Shown here one piece after another: positions 8,762 to 17,361 of a stretch of DNA of 64,000 nucleotides. The stretch covers positions 62,001 through 126,000 of the forward strand of contig JBMNRB010000007.1 of NCBI GenBank assembly GCA_050944435.1, given 5' to 3'. Numbering within the stretch: position 1 is the first letter of the stretch; each line of letters starts with the position of its first letter. A model generated the notes under the pieces. That model ran no database searches, was not told the DNA's origin, and was given only the letters and a program-made list of their open reading frames with translations. Origin of the DNA: Ruminococcus_G sp050944435 (lineage in GTDB: Bacteria; Bacillota; Clostridia; Lachnospirales; Lachnospiraceae). The translations under genes and the position numbers were made by a program.

Positions 8762-8779
8762 ATGTCGTTTATTCGCTGA
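8762..8779 (+). CDS. Leader peptide MSFIR upstream of the efflux gene
   Basis: A five-codon frame, ATG TCG TTT ATT CGC then TGA, follows a very strong ribosome site (GGGAGGTGG, 8749-8757) at ideal spacing. It is followed by about 200 bases with no gene and then by an intrinsic terminator just before the transporter. Short leader frames of this kind sense stalled ribosomes upstream of antibiotic-resistance genes in Gram-positive bacteria. The function here is inferred from layout only; whether this peptide stalls ribosomes, and on which drug, is unknown. Confidence 0.6.
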   Translation: MSFIR

Positions 8780-8976
8780 TTTGGGGACAATAAAAAAGTT
8801 TTTGTTTTCATCCGGAAATTATGACGGGTTTTTTTGTTGTACTTATTTTGCGAGTAAATGATTCAGGCTGACTGCGTATATTTTTGTGCAGACGGTTTTG
8901 TTTGAGTGCTTTTAACTTGATTTGCTTATATCCGGCGCTCATTTCAAAGGATAAATTTATTTTCAAAACAGACGGC

Positions 8977-9008
8977 GGATAACCCGGAATAATGGGTTAT
9001 CCTTTTTT
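8977..9008 (+). terminator. Attenuator-type terminator before the efflux gene
   Basis: GGATAACCC (8977-8985) pairs with GGGTTATCC (8994-9002), followed by six T residues. It lies after the leader peptide and about 50 bases before the transporter start, so the transporter is expressed only on readthrough. TATCCG at 8929-8934 can pair with CGGATA at 8976-8981 and is one candidate competing fold. Confidence 0.85.
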
Positions 9009-9059
9009 ATTGTCCTTTTCATTATGACAATTTCATTATATAAAGAAAGGATACGTAAG

Positions 9060-10271
9060 ATGTGTGAAACAAAAAAATGGAAATCAAAATTTTTAATCAC
9101 CGCATCAGGTCAGGCCGTCTCCCTGCTGGGAAGTTACGGCGTCCAATTTGCCCTGATCTGGTGGCTTGCAGAAAAAACCTCCTCTCCCTTTATGCTGGGA
9201 ATGTCCGGGCTTGTGGCCTATTTGCCCATGACTTTATTAAGCCCCGCCGCTGGAATTTCCGCAGACCGGTTAAACCGTAAGTTTATCTGCATTTTTTCCG
9301 ATATGGCCATGGGCATTGCTGCAATGATATACGCTGTTCTGCTGTACTTTTTTGATCTGCCTGTATGGACCGTTTTTATTATGCTATCCTTAAGAGGAAT
9401 CGGCAGCACCTTTCAGCAGCCGGCGATCCAATCTATCATCCCACAGCTGGTTCCCTCGGATCAATTGGTGAAAACCAATGGCTGGATGCAGCTGATGAAC
9501 GCAGGTTCCTTTTTCCTGGGACCCGTTATCGGAGCATCCCTTTATGCCGCTTTTCCTATGTCTGTGGTTCTCATGAGCGATGTGGTCGGAGCAGTTCTCG
9601 CAAGCGGAGCATTGGCTGTTGTGAAAGTTCCAAAACTTGAGAAAACGCAGACAAAAAATCAAACCATGGCCGTACAGTTTAAAGAGGGGTTGAAGGTCTT
9701 CCAGGAGGATAAGAAACTCTTTTATCTGGTGATAAGCCAGGCTTTGTGCATGTTTTTCTACGGTCCTCTTTCCTCATTCTACCCATTGATGACCAGTGAT
9801 TATTTCGGGTTGTCCGCCATGCATGGCAGTGCTGTGGAACTGGCCTTCGCCCTTGGAATGATGGTCTCTTCCCTGCTGTTCTCAAGCGTCCTGAAGGTTA
9901 AGAGGAAAATAAGAACTTCTTTCATTGGCTTATTTGGAATGGGATTTTTCGCTGCGGTCTGCGGCGTCTTGCCGCCGATATATATTGGATGGCTTTGCTT
10001 TGCCCTGGCATGTCTCTGCCTGGGCGCATCGGGAAACGTCCACACCATCCCTTTGACTGCATATATCCAGGAGACAGTTGAAGCGGAAAAAATGGGGCGG
10101 GCATTTTCCCTCCTCACTCTGATTTCTTCTGTAACTATGCCGGTGGGCTTGCTGGTCAGCAGCCCTATTGCGGAAAGAATCGGCGTAAATACCTGGTTTC
10201 TCCTGTCAGGCGTCAGCATGATAACTATCACAGCCGCCGTACTGCTTTACTTTAATACAGGGAACCGGTGA
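9060..10271 (+). CDS. MFS drug efflux transporter, Mef-like
   Basis: The product is a 12-segment integral membrane protein of the major facilitator superfamily, most like the macrolide-efflux (Mef) branch: a cytoplasmic start (KKWKSKF), then GQAVSLLGSYGVQFALIWW and the loop motif DRLNRK between the second and third segments. An ATG at 9060 is preferred over the in-frame ATG at 9024 because AAAGGA lies at good spacing before it; this gives 403 residues, the usual Mef length. Proton-driven export of a hydrophobic drug is the expected role, but the substrate cannot be read from sequence. The leader peptide and terminator upstream suggest drug-induced expression. Confidence 0.8.
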   Translation: MCETKKWKSKFLITASGQAVSLLGSYGVQFALIWWLAEKTSSPFMLGMSGLVAYLPMTLLSPAAGISADRLNRKFICIFSDMAMGIAAMIYAVLLYFFDLPVWTVFIMLSLRGIGSTFQQPAIQSIIPQLVPSDQLVKTNGWMQLMNAGSFFLGPVIGASLYAAFPMSVVLMSDVVGAVLASGALAVVKVPKLEKTQTKNQTMAVQFKEGLKVFQEDKKLFYLVISQALCMFFYGPLSSFYPLMTSDYFGLSAMHGSAVELAFALGMMVSSLLFSSVLKVKRKIRTSFIGLFGMGFFAAVCGVLPPIYIGWLCFALACLCLGASGNVHTIPLTAYIQETVEAEKMGRAFSLLTLISSVTMPVGLLVSSPIAERIGVNTWFLLSGVSMITITAAVLLYFNTGNR

Positions 10272-10334
10272 TGAAGATCTAGTTTCAGTCCAGCATTAAA
10301 ACCCATGATTATATACCGGAAGATTATTGGACAA

Positions 10335-10363
10335 CAGGCAGGGGAATGTATTTCTCCTGCCTG
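10335..10363. terminator. Hairpin between convergent efflux gene and rnhA
   Basis: CAGGCAGG (10335-10342) pairs with CCTGCCTG (10356-10363). It sits between two convergent genes and could stop transcription from both sides, although the T-runs on either side are poor. Confidence 0.5.
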
Positions 10364-10379
10364 CATCTTTAGCCATTTT

Positions 10380-10856
10380 TCAATCGGAAATCACATCTTC
10401 AAGAAGCTGATCACCGTCCGCTGCCTTTGTGGCCAATTTGTCACATCTTTCATTTTCCGGATGACCGTCATGACCTTTCACCCAGTGAAAGGTCACCTGA
10501 TGGGGCTCCATAGCTTTAAGAAGCCGTTTCCACAGATCCGTGTTTTTTACCGGTTCATTCTTTCCCCGCTTCCACCCCTTTTTTACCCAGCTTTCAATCC
10601 AATGCTGGTTAAAAGCGTCTGTCAGGTATTTGGAATCAGAGTAAAGTTCCACCTGGCATGGCCGGATCAATGCCTCCAGACCCACGATGGCGGCCATCAG
10701 CTCCATCCGGTTGTTGGTGGTTTTTCTATATCCGGCGGAAAATTCCCGCTCATGCAGTTCGCCTCTGGAATCCCAATACTGAAGAACGCATCCATACCCT
10801 CCCGGTCCGTCGGGATTTCCCCGGGCGGAGCCGTCCGTGTATATTTTTACCATCAT
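10380..10856 (-). CDS. rnhA: Ribonuclease HI
   Basis: The 158-residue enzyme cuts the RNA strand of RNA-DNA hybrids in the cytoplasm. The catalytic set DEDD is visible: D in KIYTDGSARGNP, E in TNNRMELMAAI, D in ELYSDSKYL, and the C-terminal HWVKGHDGHPENERCD, which supplies the flexible-loop His and last Asp. There is no N-terminal hybrid-binding domain. It starts only six bases after hemL and has no clear promoter, so it is likely read through from the hem operon although its function is unrelated. Confidence 0.95.
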   Translation of the reverse strand: MMVKIYTDGSARGNPDGPGGYGCVLQYWDSRGELHEREFSAGYRKTTNNRMELMAAIVGLEALIRPCQVELYSDSKYLTDAFNQHWIESWVKKGWKRGKNEPVKNTDLWKRLLKAMEPHQVTFHWVKGHDGHPENERCDKLATKAADGDQLLEDVISD

Positions 10857-10862
10857 AATAAA

Positions 10863-12146
10863 TTACGCCCTGCTTTTCAGATACTGTTCCATCACATCCA
10901 GCGTCTCCTGTACCGTCTCATCGCTGTGGGCATTGTTAAGGAAGATCGCTTCAAACTGAGACGGAGCCAGATGGATGCCATGCTCCAGCATAAACCGGAA
11001 ATAGTCGGCAAAAGCATCGGTATCTGAAGTTTTTGCCTCTTCGTAATTCTCCACTTCCCTTTCTGTAAAGTAAACACAGCCAAGGGAGGCCGCATGATTA
11101 ACTGGATACTTTCTCTCGTATTTTTCCAACAGTTTTTTCATTCCGCCGAAAAGTTTTTCTCCCAGATCAGCCATATGAGCGTAAATATCCGGATTTTCTT
11201 TCAGGATTTTCAGCTGGGTAAGTCCTGCCGCCATAGCGACGGGATTGCCGGACAGTGTGCCGGCCTGATAAACCGGTCCGGCCGGCGCTACCATTTCCAT
11301 AATCTCTTTCTTACCGCCGTAAGCTCCCACCGGCATACCGCCGCCGATGATTTTTCCGTAAGTAACCATATCTGCCTGAATACCAAAGTATTCCTGGGCA
11401 CCGCCGAAAGCCAGACGGAAACCGGTGATTACTTCATCAAAGATCAGCACCGTTCCCTTCTGGGTACAGAGTTCCCGCAGCTCCTTTAAGAAGCCTTCTT
11501 TGGGCAGCACCACACCCATATTGGCCGCTACTGCTTCAATAATCACAGCGGCAATCTCTCCGTCGAATTCATCGAAAATGGCTTTCACGCTGTCAATATC
11601 ATTGTATACTGCCGTTAATGTATCCTGGGTGCAGCCGGCAGGCACGCCGGCGCTGTCCGGAATTCCAGCCGTCATTACGCCGGATCCGGCCTTTACCAGC
11701 ATAGCGTCGCTGTGACCGTGATAACAGCCGGCAAACTTAATGATTTTGTTTCTTCCCGTATATCCTCTGGCAGCGCGGACAGCGCTCATCACCGCCTCTG
11801 TTCCGGAATTCACCATCCGGACCATTTCCACAGACGGGATATTCCGGCAGATATATTCCGCCATCTCCACTTCCAGCCGGGTAGCCGCTCCGAAACTTAA
11901 TCCATCCTGCGCCGTTTTGATCACTGCGTCGAGAACGGCCGGATGATTATGTCCCAAAATCATGGGCCCCCAGGATCCGATATAATCAATGTACCGGTTG
12001 CCGTCTTCGTCCGTCACATAGGGTCCCTCTGCTTTTTTGATAAAACGGGGAGTCATTCCCACGGAACCGTAGGCCCGCACAGGACTGTTGACTCCTCCGG
12101 GGATGTAACGAACCGCTTCCTGAAACAGATTTTCTGATTTCGTCAT
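10863..12146 (-). CDS. hemL: Glutamate-1-semialdehyde 2,1-aminomutase
   Basis: This PLP enzyme turns glutamate-1-semialdehyde into 5-aminolevulinate, the last step of the C5 route. The 427-residue product starts MTKSENLFQEAVRYIPGGVN and shows the glycine-rich GSWGPMILGHNHP, the NSGTEAVMSAVRAAR block that binds PLP phosphate, and the PLP lysine in YGKIIGGGMPVGAYGG. The start overlaps the hemB stop by one base (TAATG), so translation is coupled. It is the last biosynthetic gene of the hem operon. Confidence 0.97.
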   Translation of the reverse strand: MTKSENLFQEAVRYIPGGVNSPVRAYGSVGMTPRFIKKAEGPYVTDEDGNRYIDYIGSWGPMILGHNHPAVLDAVIKTAQDGLSFGAATRLEVEMAEYICRNIPSVEMVRMVNSGTEAVMSAVRAARGYTGRNKIIKFAGCYHGHSDAMLVKAGSGVMTAGIPDSAGVPAGCTQDTLTAVYNDIDSVKAIFDEFDGEIAAVIIEAVAANMGVVLPKEGFLKELRELCTQKGTVLIFDEVITGFRLAFGGAQEYFGIQADMVTYGKIIGGGMPVGAYGGKKEIMEMVAPAGPVYQAGTLSGNPVAMAAGLTQLKILKENPDIYAHMADLGEKLFGGMKKLLEKYERKYPVNHAASLGCVYFTEREVENYEEAKTSDTDAFADYFRFMLEHGIHLAPSQFEAIFLNNAHSDETVQETLDVMEQYLKSRA

Positions 12147-13129
12147 TATCCGATTCTCCCTTCATCCATACATTTTGCCAGTTCTTTTGCGTAATATGTC
12201 AGGTAAATCTGCGCCCCTGCCCGGTAAGCGCTGACCGCCATCTCGCACATGATCTTCTCTTCATCGATCCATCCCATTTTGGCCGCTGCTTTTACCATGG
12301 AGTACTCTCCGCTGACACTGTAGGCTGCTACGGGAACATTGGTGGCCGCTTTCACATTAGTCACCAGATCCAGAAATGACATAGCCGGTTTTACCATGAT
12401 AATATCTGCTCCTTCTTCCACATCCAGAAGCGCTTCTTTGATGGCTTCCCGTCCGTTGTGGAAATCCATCTGATAGGTTTTCCGATCGCCGAAAGCTGGT
12501 GCAGAATCCGCCGCATCACGGAAAGGTCCGTAGAATGCCGACGCGAATTTAACTGCGTAAGACATGATAGGAATCTCTTTATGACCATTTTGATCCAGCA
12601 GCTGACGAATCGCCATGACCCTTCCGTCCATCATATCGGAAGGCGCCACCATATCCGCCCCCGCCTCCACGTGAGACAGCGCCGTCTTAGCCAGCAGCTC
12701 CAGTGTGGCGTCGTTATCCACATCATGGCCGCAGAGCACGCCGCAGTGACCATGGGAAGTATATTCACACATACACACATCGGTAATGTAATACAGATCT
12801 GGAAAACGTTTTCTGCTTTCCCGAAGAGCTCTCTGAACAATTCCATCTTCCGCATAAGCCTGACTTCCCACCTCATCTTTGTGAGCCGGAATTCCAAAGA
12901 GCATCACATTCTGAACGCCGGCTTCTGAAAGGCGTTCCAGCTCATAGGGAAGACGGTCTACACTGTAGCGGTATTGTCCTTCCATGGACGGAATCTCTTC
13001 CTGAATGTTCTCTCCGTCGATGGCAAACAGGGGGTAGATAAGAGAAGATTTATCCATTCTTGTCTCCCGTACCATCCTTCTGATATTTTCTCCTCCGCGA
13101 AGTCTTCTGGGTCTTTTGATCATTTCCAT
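12146..13129 (-). CDS. hemB: Porphobilinogen synthase (delta-aminolevulinate dehydratase)
   Basis: This enzyme joins two 5-aminolevulinate molecules into porphobilinogen. The start ATG at 13129 (MEMIKRPRRLRGGENIRRMV) is chosen because AAAGGAGG lies eight bases upstream; longer frames would run into the preceding gene. That gives 327 residues, the family length. The cysteine-rich metal motif CMCEYTSHGHCGV points to the zinc-dependent class, and the Schiff-base lysine is in MVKPAMSFLD, with the second lysine in YAVKFASAFYGPFR. Confidence 0.96.
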   Translation of the reverse strand: MEMIKRPRRLRGGENIRRMVRETRMDKSSLIYPLFAIDGENIQEEIPSMEGQYRYSVDRLPYELERLSEAGVQNVMLFGIPAHKDEVGSQAYAEDGIVQRALRESRKRFPDLYYITDVCMCEYTSHGHCGVLCGHDVDNDATLELLAKTALSHVEAGADMVAPSDMMDGRVMAIRQLLDQNGHKEIPIMSYAVKFASAFYGPFRDAADSAPAFGDRKTYQMDFHNGREAIKEALLDVEEGADIIMVKPAMSFLDLVTNVKAATNVPVAAYSVSGEYSMVKAAAKMGWIDEEKIMCEMAVSAYRAGAQIYLTYYAKELAKCMDEGRIG

Positions 13130-13148
13130 TTTTTGCATCCTCCTTTTG

Positions 13149-14660
13149 TCAATGATTGCATAATTCGATAACCAAATCCACCACACTGTCAATGGTGGCT
13201 TTCTTTGCCATATGGGTTTTCATGTTATACTGATCTGCGGCAGCCTTGGTCTGTTTTCCGATACATGCAGCCGTCACCTTGGAATAATCCAATCCCTTTG
13301 TGGCTTCCACAAATCCCTTCACCGTAGATGCACTGGTGAAAACCACACAGTCGATTTCCCCTTTTTCAAATTTTGTTTCCTCATCAATTACGCTCCAGGT
13401 AACGTAAGAGGTATCATAAGTGGGAAGATCATCCACCGTCAGATCACTTCTTTCCGCCAGCGCTTCCAGAATTTCCTTATTTCCAATGGAGGCCCGCGGG
13501 ATCAGAATCCGTGCGTTTTTTTCGCAGGTCTTTGCCATCAACGCCCCCAGGGATGCACCGTCATAGATTTCCGGCACCAGATCGGCAATCATCCCTCTTT
13601 CTTTCAGCGCCTTCTTCGTACCCTCTCCGATGGCTGCGATCTTAATCTGTCCCAGAGAACGGAGATCTTTTCCCAGACGAATCATTTCATCAAAAAATAC
13701 CTTCACGCCGGTGGGACTGGTAAAGGCAATCCACTGGTAATCCTGCAGCCGCTCCACAGCTTCCTTTATCTTTTCATCATCCTTCACCGGAGCCGTCTCA
13801 ATCGCCGGCAGTTCCAGTACCTCGGCGCCCTGCACCCGCAGCTTCGCCGCCATTTTGGACACCAGATCCTTGGGACGCGTTACCACAATTTTCTTTCCAA
13901 ACAGGGGCAGCTTTTCCGCCCACTCGAAGCGATCCGCCAGCGAGCAGACTTTCCCCACCACAATGATGGCCGGCGTCTCAATCCCCTGTCTTTTTACTTC
14001 CTCTTCCAGCGTGGACACTGTAGCGACAATCCTCTTTTGGCCTGCCGTGGTCCCCTTCTGGAGTATCGCTGCCGGCATATCCTTGTCCATCCCTGCTTCC
14101 AGGAGATGTCTGCAGATGTCTGGAAGAGCCGTTACTCCCATGAGAAACACCAGCGTTCCTTTTGTGTCCACCAAAGCTTTAAAATTGATGTCATACTCTT
14201 TGCCCGCTCTTTTGTGTCCTGTAATAATATGCACAGAGGAACAGAAATCCCGGTGAGTAACAGGAATGCCATTATATGCGGGAACTGCCATGGGAGATGT
14301 TACCCCAGGCACCACCTCATAGGGAATCTGATGATCAGACAAAAGTTCCAGTTCCTCTCCTCCTCTTCCGAACAGGAATGGATCCCCTCCCTTCAGACGC
14401 ACTACCCGGTTTCCCTTCTTTGCTTCCTCCAGCAGCACCTGATTAATCTGTTCCTGGGGCATGGTATGATTCCCGGCTCTCTTTCCCACATCAATGGTTC
14501 TTGCCTGTTTGGGGATCATTGCCAGCACTCCGTCTCCCACCAGACTGTCATATACCACCACATCGGCCTTTGAAAGCACTTCTTTTCCTTTTAACGTAAA
14601 TAATCCAATATCTCCGGGGCCGGCTCCCACCAGCCATACTTTTCCCTGTTCCATCGTCAT
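13149..14660 (-). CDS. cobA-hemD: Uroporphyrinogen-III C-methyltransferase / uroporphyrinogen-III synthase fusion
   Basis: Two enzymes are joined in 503 residues. Residues 1-245 are a SAM-dependent methyltransferase (start motif VWLVGAGPGDIGLFTLKG, then VRLKGGDPFLFGRGGEE) that methylates uroporphyrinogen III at C2 and C7 to give precorrin-2. Residues from about 250 on (KKIVVTRPKDLVSKMAAKL through TFTSASTVKGF-type sequence) are uroporphyrinogen-III synthase, which closes and flips ring D. The fusion is common in Clostridia and hands the product straight to the corrinoid/siroheme branch. The start overlaps the hemC stop by four bases (ATGA). Confidence 0.95.
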   Translation of the reverse strand: MTMEQGKVWLVGAGPGDIGLFTLKGKEVLSKADVVVYDSLVGDGVLAMIPKQARTIDVGKRAGNHTMPQEQINQVLLEEAKKGNRVVRLKGGDPFLFGRGGEELELLSDHQIPYEVVPGVTSPMAVPAYNGIPVTHRDFCSSVHIITGHKRAGKEYDINFKALVDTKGTLVFLMGVTALPDICRHLLEAGMDKDMPAAILQKGTTAGQKRIVATVSTLEEEVKRQGIETPAIIVVGKVCSLADRFEWAEKLPLFGKKIVVTRPKDLVSKMAAKLRVQGAEVLELPAIETAPVKDDEKIKEAVERLQDYQWIAFTSPTGVKVFFDEMIRLGKDLRSLGQIKIAAIGEGTKKALKERGMIADLVPEIYDGASLGALMAKTCEKNARILIPRASIGNKEILEALAERSDLTVDDLPTYDTSYVTWSVIDEETKFEKGEIDCVVFTSASTVKGFVEATKGLDYSKVTAACIGKQTKAAADQYNMKTHMAKKATIDSVVDLVIELCNH

Positions 14661-15553
14661 TCCCCTTCCAGCTTCTTTTTCAATTCTTCTGCCAGTTCGG
14701 CGCCCAGTTTTTCTGCCGCCTCCACAGGCCCTTCTTTTTCGCCTTTGATATATTCTCCTGACTTTTCACTGTAGTAGAGGCCCTTCAGCATAATCCGGCC
14801 TTCTTTGATCCTTCCGTGGGCCGCTACCGGCGATGAACACCCGCCGTCCAGATAACGGACAAAGGACCGTTCCGCCAGGGCTGCATAAGTAGCTTCTTCG
14901 TCGGTAAAACCGGCCAGGAAACTGTAATCCACGCCCTTTCTTCCCTGCATCGCCAGAATTCCCTGTCCGGCAGAGGGAATGATCTCCTCCGGCTCAAAAT
15001 ACCGGCTGATCCGATGTTCAAGGCCCAGACGTTTCAGACCGGCCGCTGCCAGTACCAGTGCAGAATACTGCCCCTCATCCAGCTTTCGCAGCCGTGTGAT
15101 CACATTTCCCCGAACACTTTTGAAGTCCGCCTGGGGAAACAGCTCCTTTAACTGAAGTATCCTTCTTAAACTGGAACAGCCGATGGTCTTTCCATAATCC
15201 AGTTCCGTTACTCCCTCTGGCAGCACCAGCACATCCCTTGGATCTTCTCTTTTGGAAAATCCCACGATGGGAAGTTCTTCTGCCACTTCCATGGGCATAT
15301 CCTTCAGACTGTGTACCGACAAATCGCTTCTGCCATCCATTAAGGCTTTATCCAGCTCTTTGACAAACAGTCCCTTTCCCCCCACTTTGTCCAGGGTTCG
15401 ATCCAGAATAATATCCCCTGTGGTTTTCATGGTAAGCAGTGTTACTTCCGTCTCCGGTGAAACTTTTCTGATATAGTCCATCACCATTTCACTCTGTATC
15501 ACCGCCAGTTTACTTTCCCTGCTGCCGATGCAGAACTTCGCAGGCTTGCTCAT
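14657..15553 (-). CDS. hemC: Porphobilinogen deaminase (hydroxymethylbilane synthase)
   Basis: The enzyme links four porphobilinogens into hydroxymethylbilane on a dipyrromethane cofactor. The 298-residue product starts with IGSRESKLAVIQSEMV, has the lysine/arginine motif LKDMPMEVAEELP and SLRRILQLKELFP, and the cofactor cysteine in LDGGCSSPVAAHG near residue 240. It overlaps the neighbours on both sides by four bases, so the operon is tightly coupled. Confidence 0.96.
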   Translation of the reverse strand: MSKPAKFCIGSRESKLAVIQSEMVMDYIRKVSPETEVTLLTMKTTGDIILDRTLDKVGGKGLFVKELDKALMDGRSDLSVHSLKDMPMEVAEELPIVGFSKREDPRDVLVLPEGVTELDYGKTIGCSSLRRILQLKELFPQADFKSVRGNVITRLRKLDEGQYSALVLAAAGLKRLGLEHRISRYFEPEEIIPSAGQGILAMQGRKGVDYSFLAGFTDEEATYAALAERSFVRYLDGGCSSPVAAHGRIKEGRIMLKGLYYSEKSGEYIKGEKEGPVEAAEKLGAELAEELKKKLEGE

Positions 15554-16020
15554 TTTTCCTGTCCTCCCATCATATCTTCAATCTGTTCCCTGGTCTTCTT
15601 CGCCAGACGGTGATCTGAACCGCCGGCATTGATGCCGATCACCAGACGGTCTTTTTTTACGATTCCCGGAAAATGAAAATCACATTTATTTCTGTCGCTG
15701 ATCACGTTCACCAGAATCCCCAGACATTTACAGACGCTGTAAATTTCATTATTCAACTGGCGGTCATCCGTCCCCGCAATGACCAGATCCGCTCCATACA
15801 GATCTTCCCTCTGATACCTTTTCTGCCGCAGAGTCAGAAGGCCTTCTTTCTCCATTTCTTTCACGCTGTCGTCCACCCGGTCTGCCACCACCGTAATATT
15901 CGGCGTAAATTTTGAAAGGACGGCAATCCTCCGGGAAGCAATTTTCCCCGCGCCGATGACCACCGCTTTTTTTTCCGTCAGATCCACAAAAAGGGGAAAC
16001 AATCCGTAATCATTCTTCAT
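15550..16020 (-). CDS. Precorrin-2 dehydrogenase (siroheme synthase N-terminal domain)
   Basis: The 156-residue protein matches the N-terminal NAD-dependent domain of CysG/Met8p, which oxidises precorrin-2 to sirohydrochlorin. The NAD-binding loop is VIGAGKIASRRIAVL; later come AGTDDRQLNNEIYSVCK and NKCDFHFPGIV, typical of the family. The methyltransferase half of CysG is absent because it is supplied by the cobA-hemD fusion. The start at 16020 (MKNDYGLFPLFVDL) lies inside the last codons of hemA (11-base overlap). Its product, sirohydrochlorin, is the substrate of the CbiK chelatase encoded nearby. Confidence 0.9.
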   Translation of the reverse strand: MKNDYGLFPLFVDLTEKKAVVIGAGKIASRRIAVLSKFTPNITVVADRVDDSVKEMEKEGLLTLRQKRYQREDLYGADLVIAGTDDRQLNNEIYSVCKCLGILVNVISDRNKCDFHFPGIVKKDRLVIGINAGGSDHRLAKKTREQIEDMMGGQEK

Positions 16021-17239
16021 ACAATTTTTCCAACCCTTCCACACAAGCCAGGAACATGTCTTTTTCCAAAGAATCCCGCAGGCCGAATATCATTTTATTG
16101 ACTACCTTCCCCGCCGCCGTCTCAATGGATTTGCGAAGTTCCTCTCTTTCCTTATCCTCCAGCGGCAGTTTTCCCAGGATTTTATGAATTCTCAGATCAA
16201 GATCCGTCACCGCATCTTCTTTAATTTCCTGGATACGGGGGATCAGATCCCTTCCGTCATACCATTCATAAAATTCTTCTTCCTTTTCCTGCAAAATGGC
16301 CTCTGCCTGTTCCAGCGAGTCTTTCAGATGATCTCCCACCGCCGTGATCTGAAAATCGTCAATATCGTATAAGGTGATCCCCTCCATTTTTCTGATCTCC
16401 GGTTCAATATCCCTGGGCACTGCCAGATCAATCAGAATAATGGGATGATCTATCGTCACCTCTTCCAAAAGTTCCCTGGTCAGCGTATAATTGGGACTTG
16501 CCGTGGCGCTTACCACCACCTGGCATTCAGGAAGAAGATTCATTCGTTCTCCGTAATTGATCCGGGCGCAGCCTTTGGGAATGGTGACCATGCCGCTGCG
16601 GTACTGACGCACAGTGACCGTTACATTGGCTCCGGCCTTCTGCATGGTCTGAGCCGCCAGTTTTCCCATTTCTCCATTGCCAATCACCATACAGTTTTTC
16701 CCTTTCATCGAAAATCCCTGTTCTTTCAGCATGGATACCGCCCGATCCATGGCCGTCACGTTGGCTCTTGAGAAGGTCACGTCCGTTTTGACTTTTTTAG
16801 CCGCAGTAACCGCCATGCGGAATAATACTTCCAGCACGCTGTCCGTCACATAGTTTTCCCTGGCGAGAGAAAGGGCGTCTTTCACCTGTGTGATAATCTG
16901 ATCTTCTCCCAGGATCTGCGATTTCAGGCCGCAGGTCAGATGAAACAGATGATTTACCGCCTCTTGATTTTCTCTGCTGACAAAATACCGGCCAAACTGC
17001 GTCGGATCCACTTCTTTGATCCTGCAAAGCTCCTCAATGAGAGAACCTTCCCAGTCCTCTTCCGTGCTGACCCAGATTTCCATCCGGTTGCAGGTAGACA
17101 AGATAATGCATCCCAGTATTCCTTCCGTCTTTTTTAACTGCTCCATGGCTGCGGCAGCGTTTTTTTTCGTAAATGAAAACAATGCCCTCACATCAACTGA
17201 AGCTTTATTATGATCGATGCCCAGCATACAAATACTCAT
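16010..17239 (-). CDS. hemA: Glutamyl-tRNA reductase
   Basis: First gene of the tetrapyrrole operon; it reduces glutamyl-tRNA-Glu to glutamate-1-semialdehyde. The product is 409 residues. The catalytic cysteine is C50 in STCNRMEIW, the NADPH-binding loop is GNGEMGKLAAQTM, and the C-terminal dimer helix is present. The ribosome site is GGAGG just before the ATG at 17239. No heme-specific genes (hemE onward) follow, so in this operon the C5 pathway feeds corrinoid and siroheme synthesis. Confidence 0.96.
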   Translation of the reverse strand: MSICMLGIDHNKASVDVRALFSFTKKNAAAAMEQLKKTEGILGCIILSTCNRMEIWVSTEEDWEGSLIEELCRIKEVDPTQFGRYFVSRENQEAVNHLFHLTCGLKSQILGEDQIITQVKDALSLARENYVTDSVLEVLFRMAVTAAKKVKTDVTFSRANVTAMDRAVSMLKEQGFSMKGKNCMVIGNGEMGKLAAQTMQKAGANVTVTVRQYRSGMVTIPKGCARINYGERMNLLPECQVVVSATASPNYTLTRELLEEVTIDHPIILIDLAVPRDIEPEIRKMEGITLYDIDDFQITAVGDHLKDSLEQAEAILQEKEEEFYEWYDGRDLIPRIQEIKEDAVTDLDLRIHKILGKLPLEDKEREELRKSIETAAGKVVNKMIFGLRDSLEKDMFLACVEGLEKLYEE

Positions 17240-17268
17240 CCTTCGTTCCTCCGTAAATTTCTGCTACC

Positions 17269-17297
17269 ATCATAGCACATCCTTGTTAAAATACAAA
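17269..17297 (-). promoter_or_regulatory. Likely promoter of the hemA operon
   Basis: On the minus strand TATGAT (17269-17274) is preceded by TGC, giving an extended -10 box. A weak -35 box, TTTGTA (17292-17297), lies 17 bases upstream. It diverges from the cbiK promoter. Confidence 0.45.
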
Positions 17298-17314
17298 AAC
17301 AAATTAAAATATAT

Positions 17315-17343
17315 TTGACATACAAATTTATAAGCGATAAAAT
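17315..17343 (+). promoter_or_regulatory. Promoter of the cbiK riboswitch leader
   Basis: TTGACA (17315-17320) and TAAAAT (17338-17343) are exactly 17 bases apart. Transcription would start near 17350, just before the riboswitch. Confidence 0.85.
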
Positions 17344-17361
17344 TTATGCATAATTGAGTGT

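Noticed and set aside
9024..9059. The upstream ATG at 9024 as start of the efflux gene
   Set aside because: It lies about 16 bases after the terminator T-run and has no ribosome site, whereas the ATG at 9060 has AAAGGA at good spacing and yields the normal family length.
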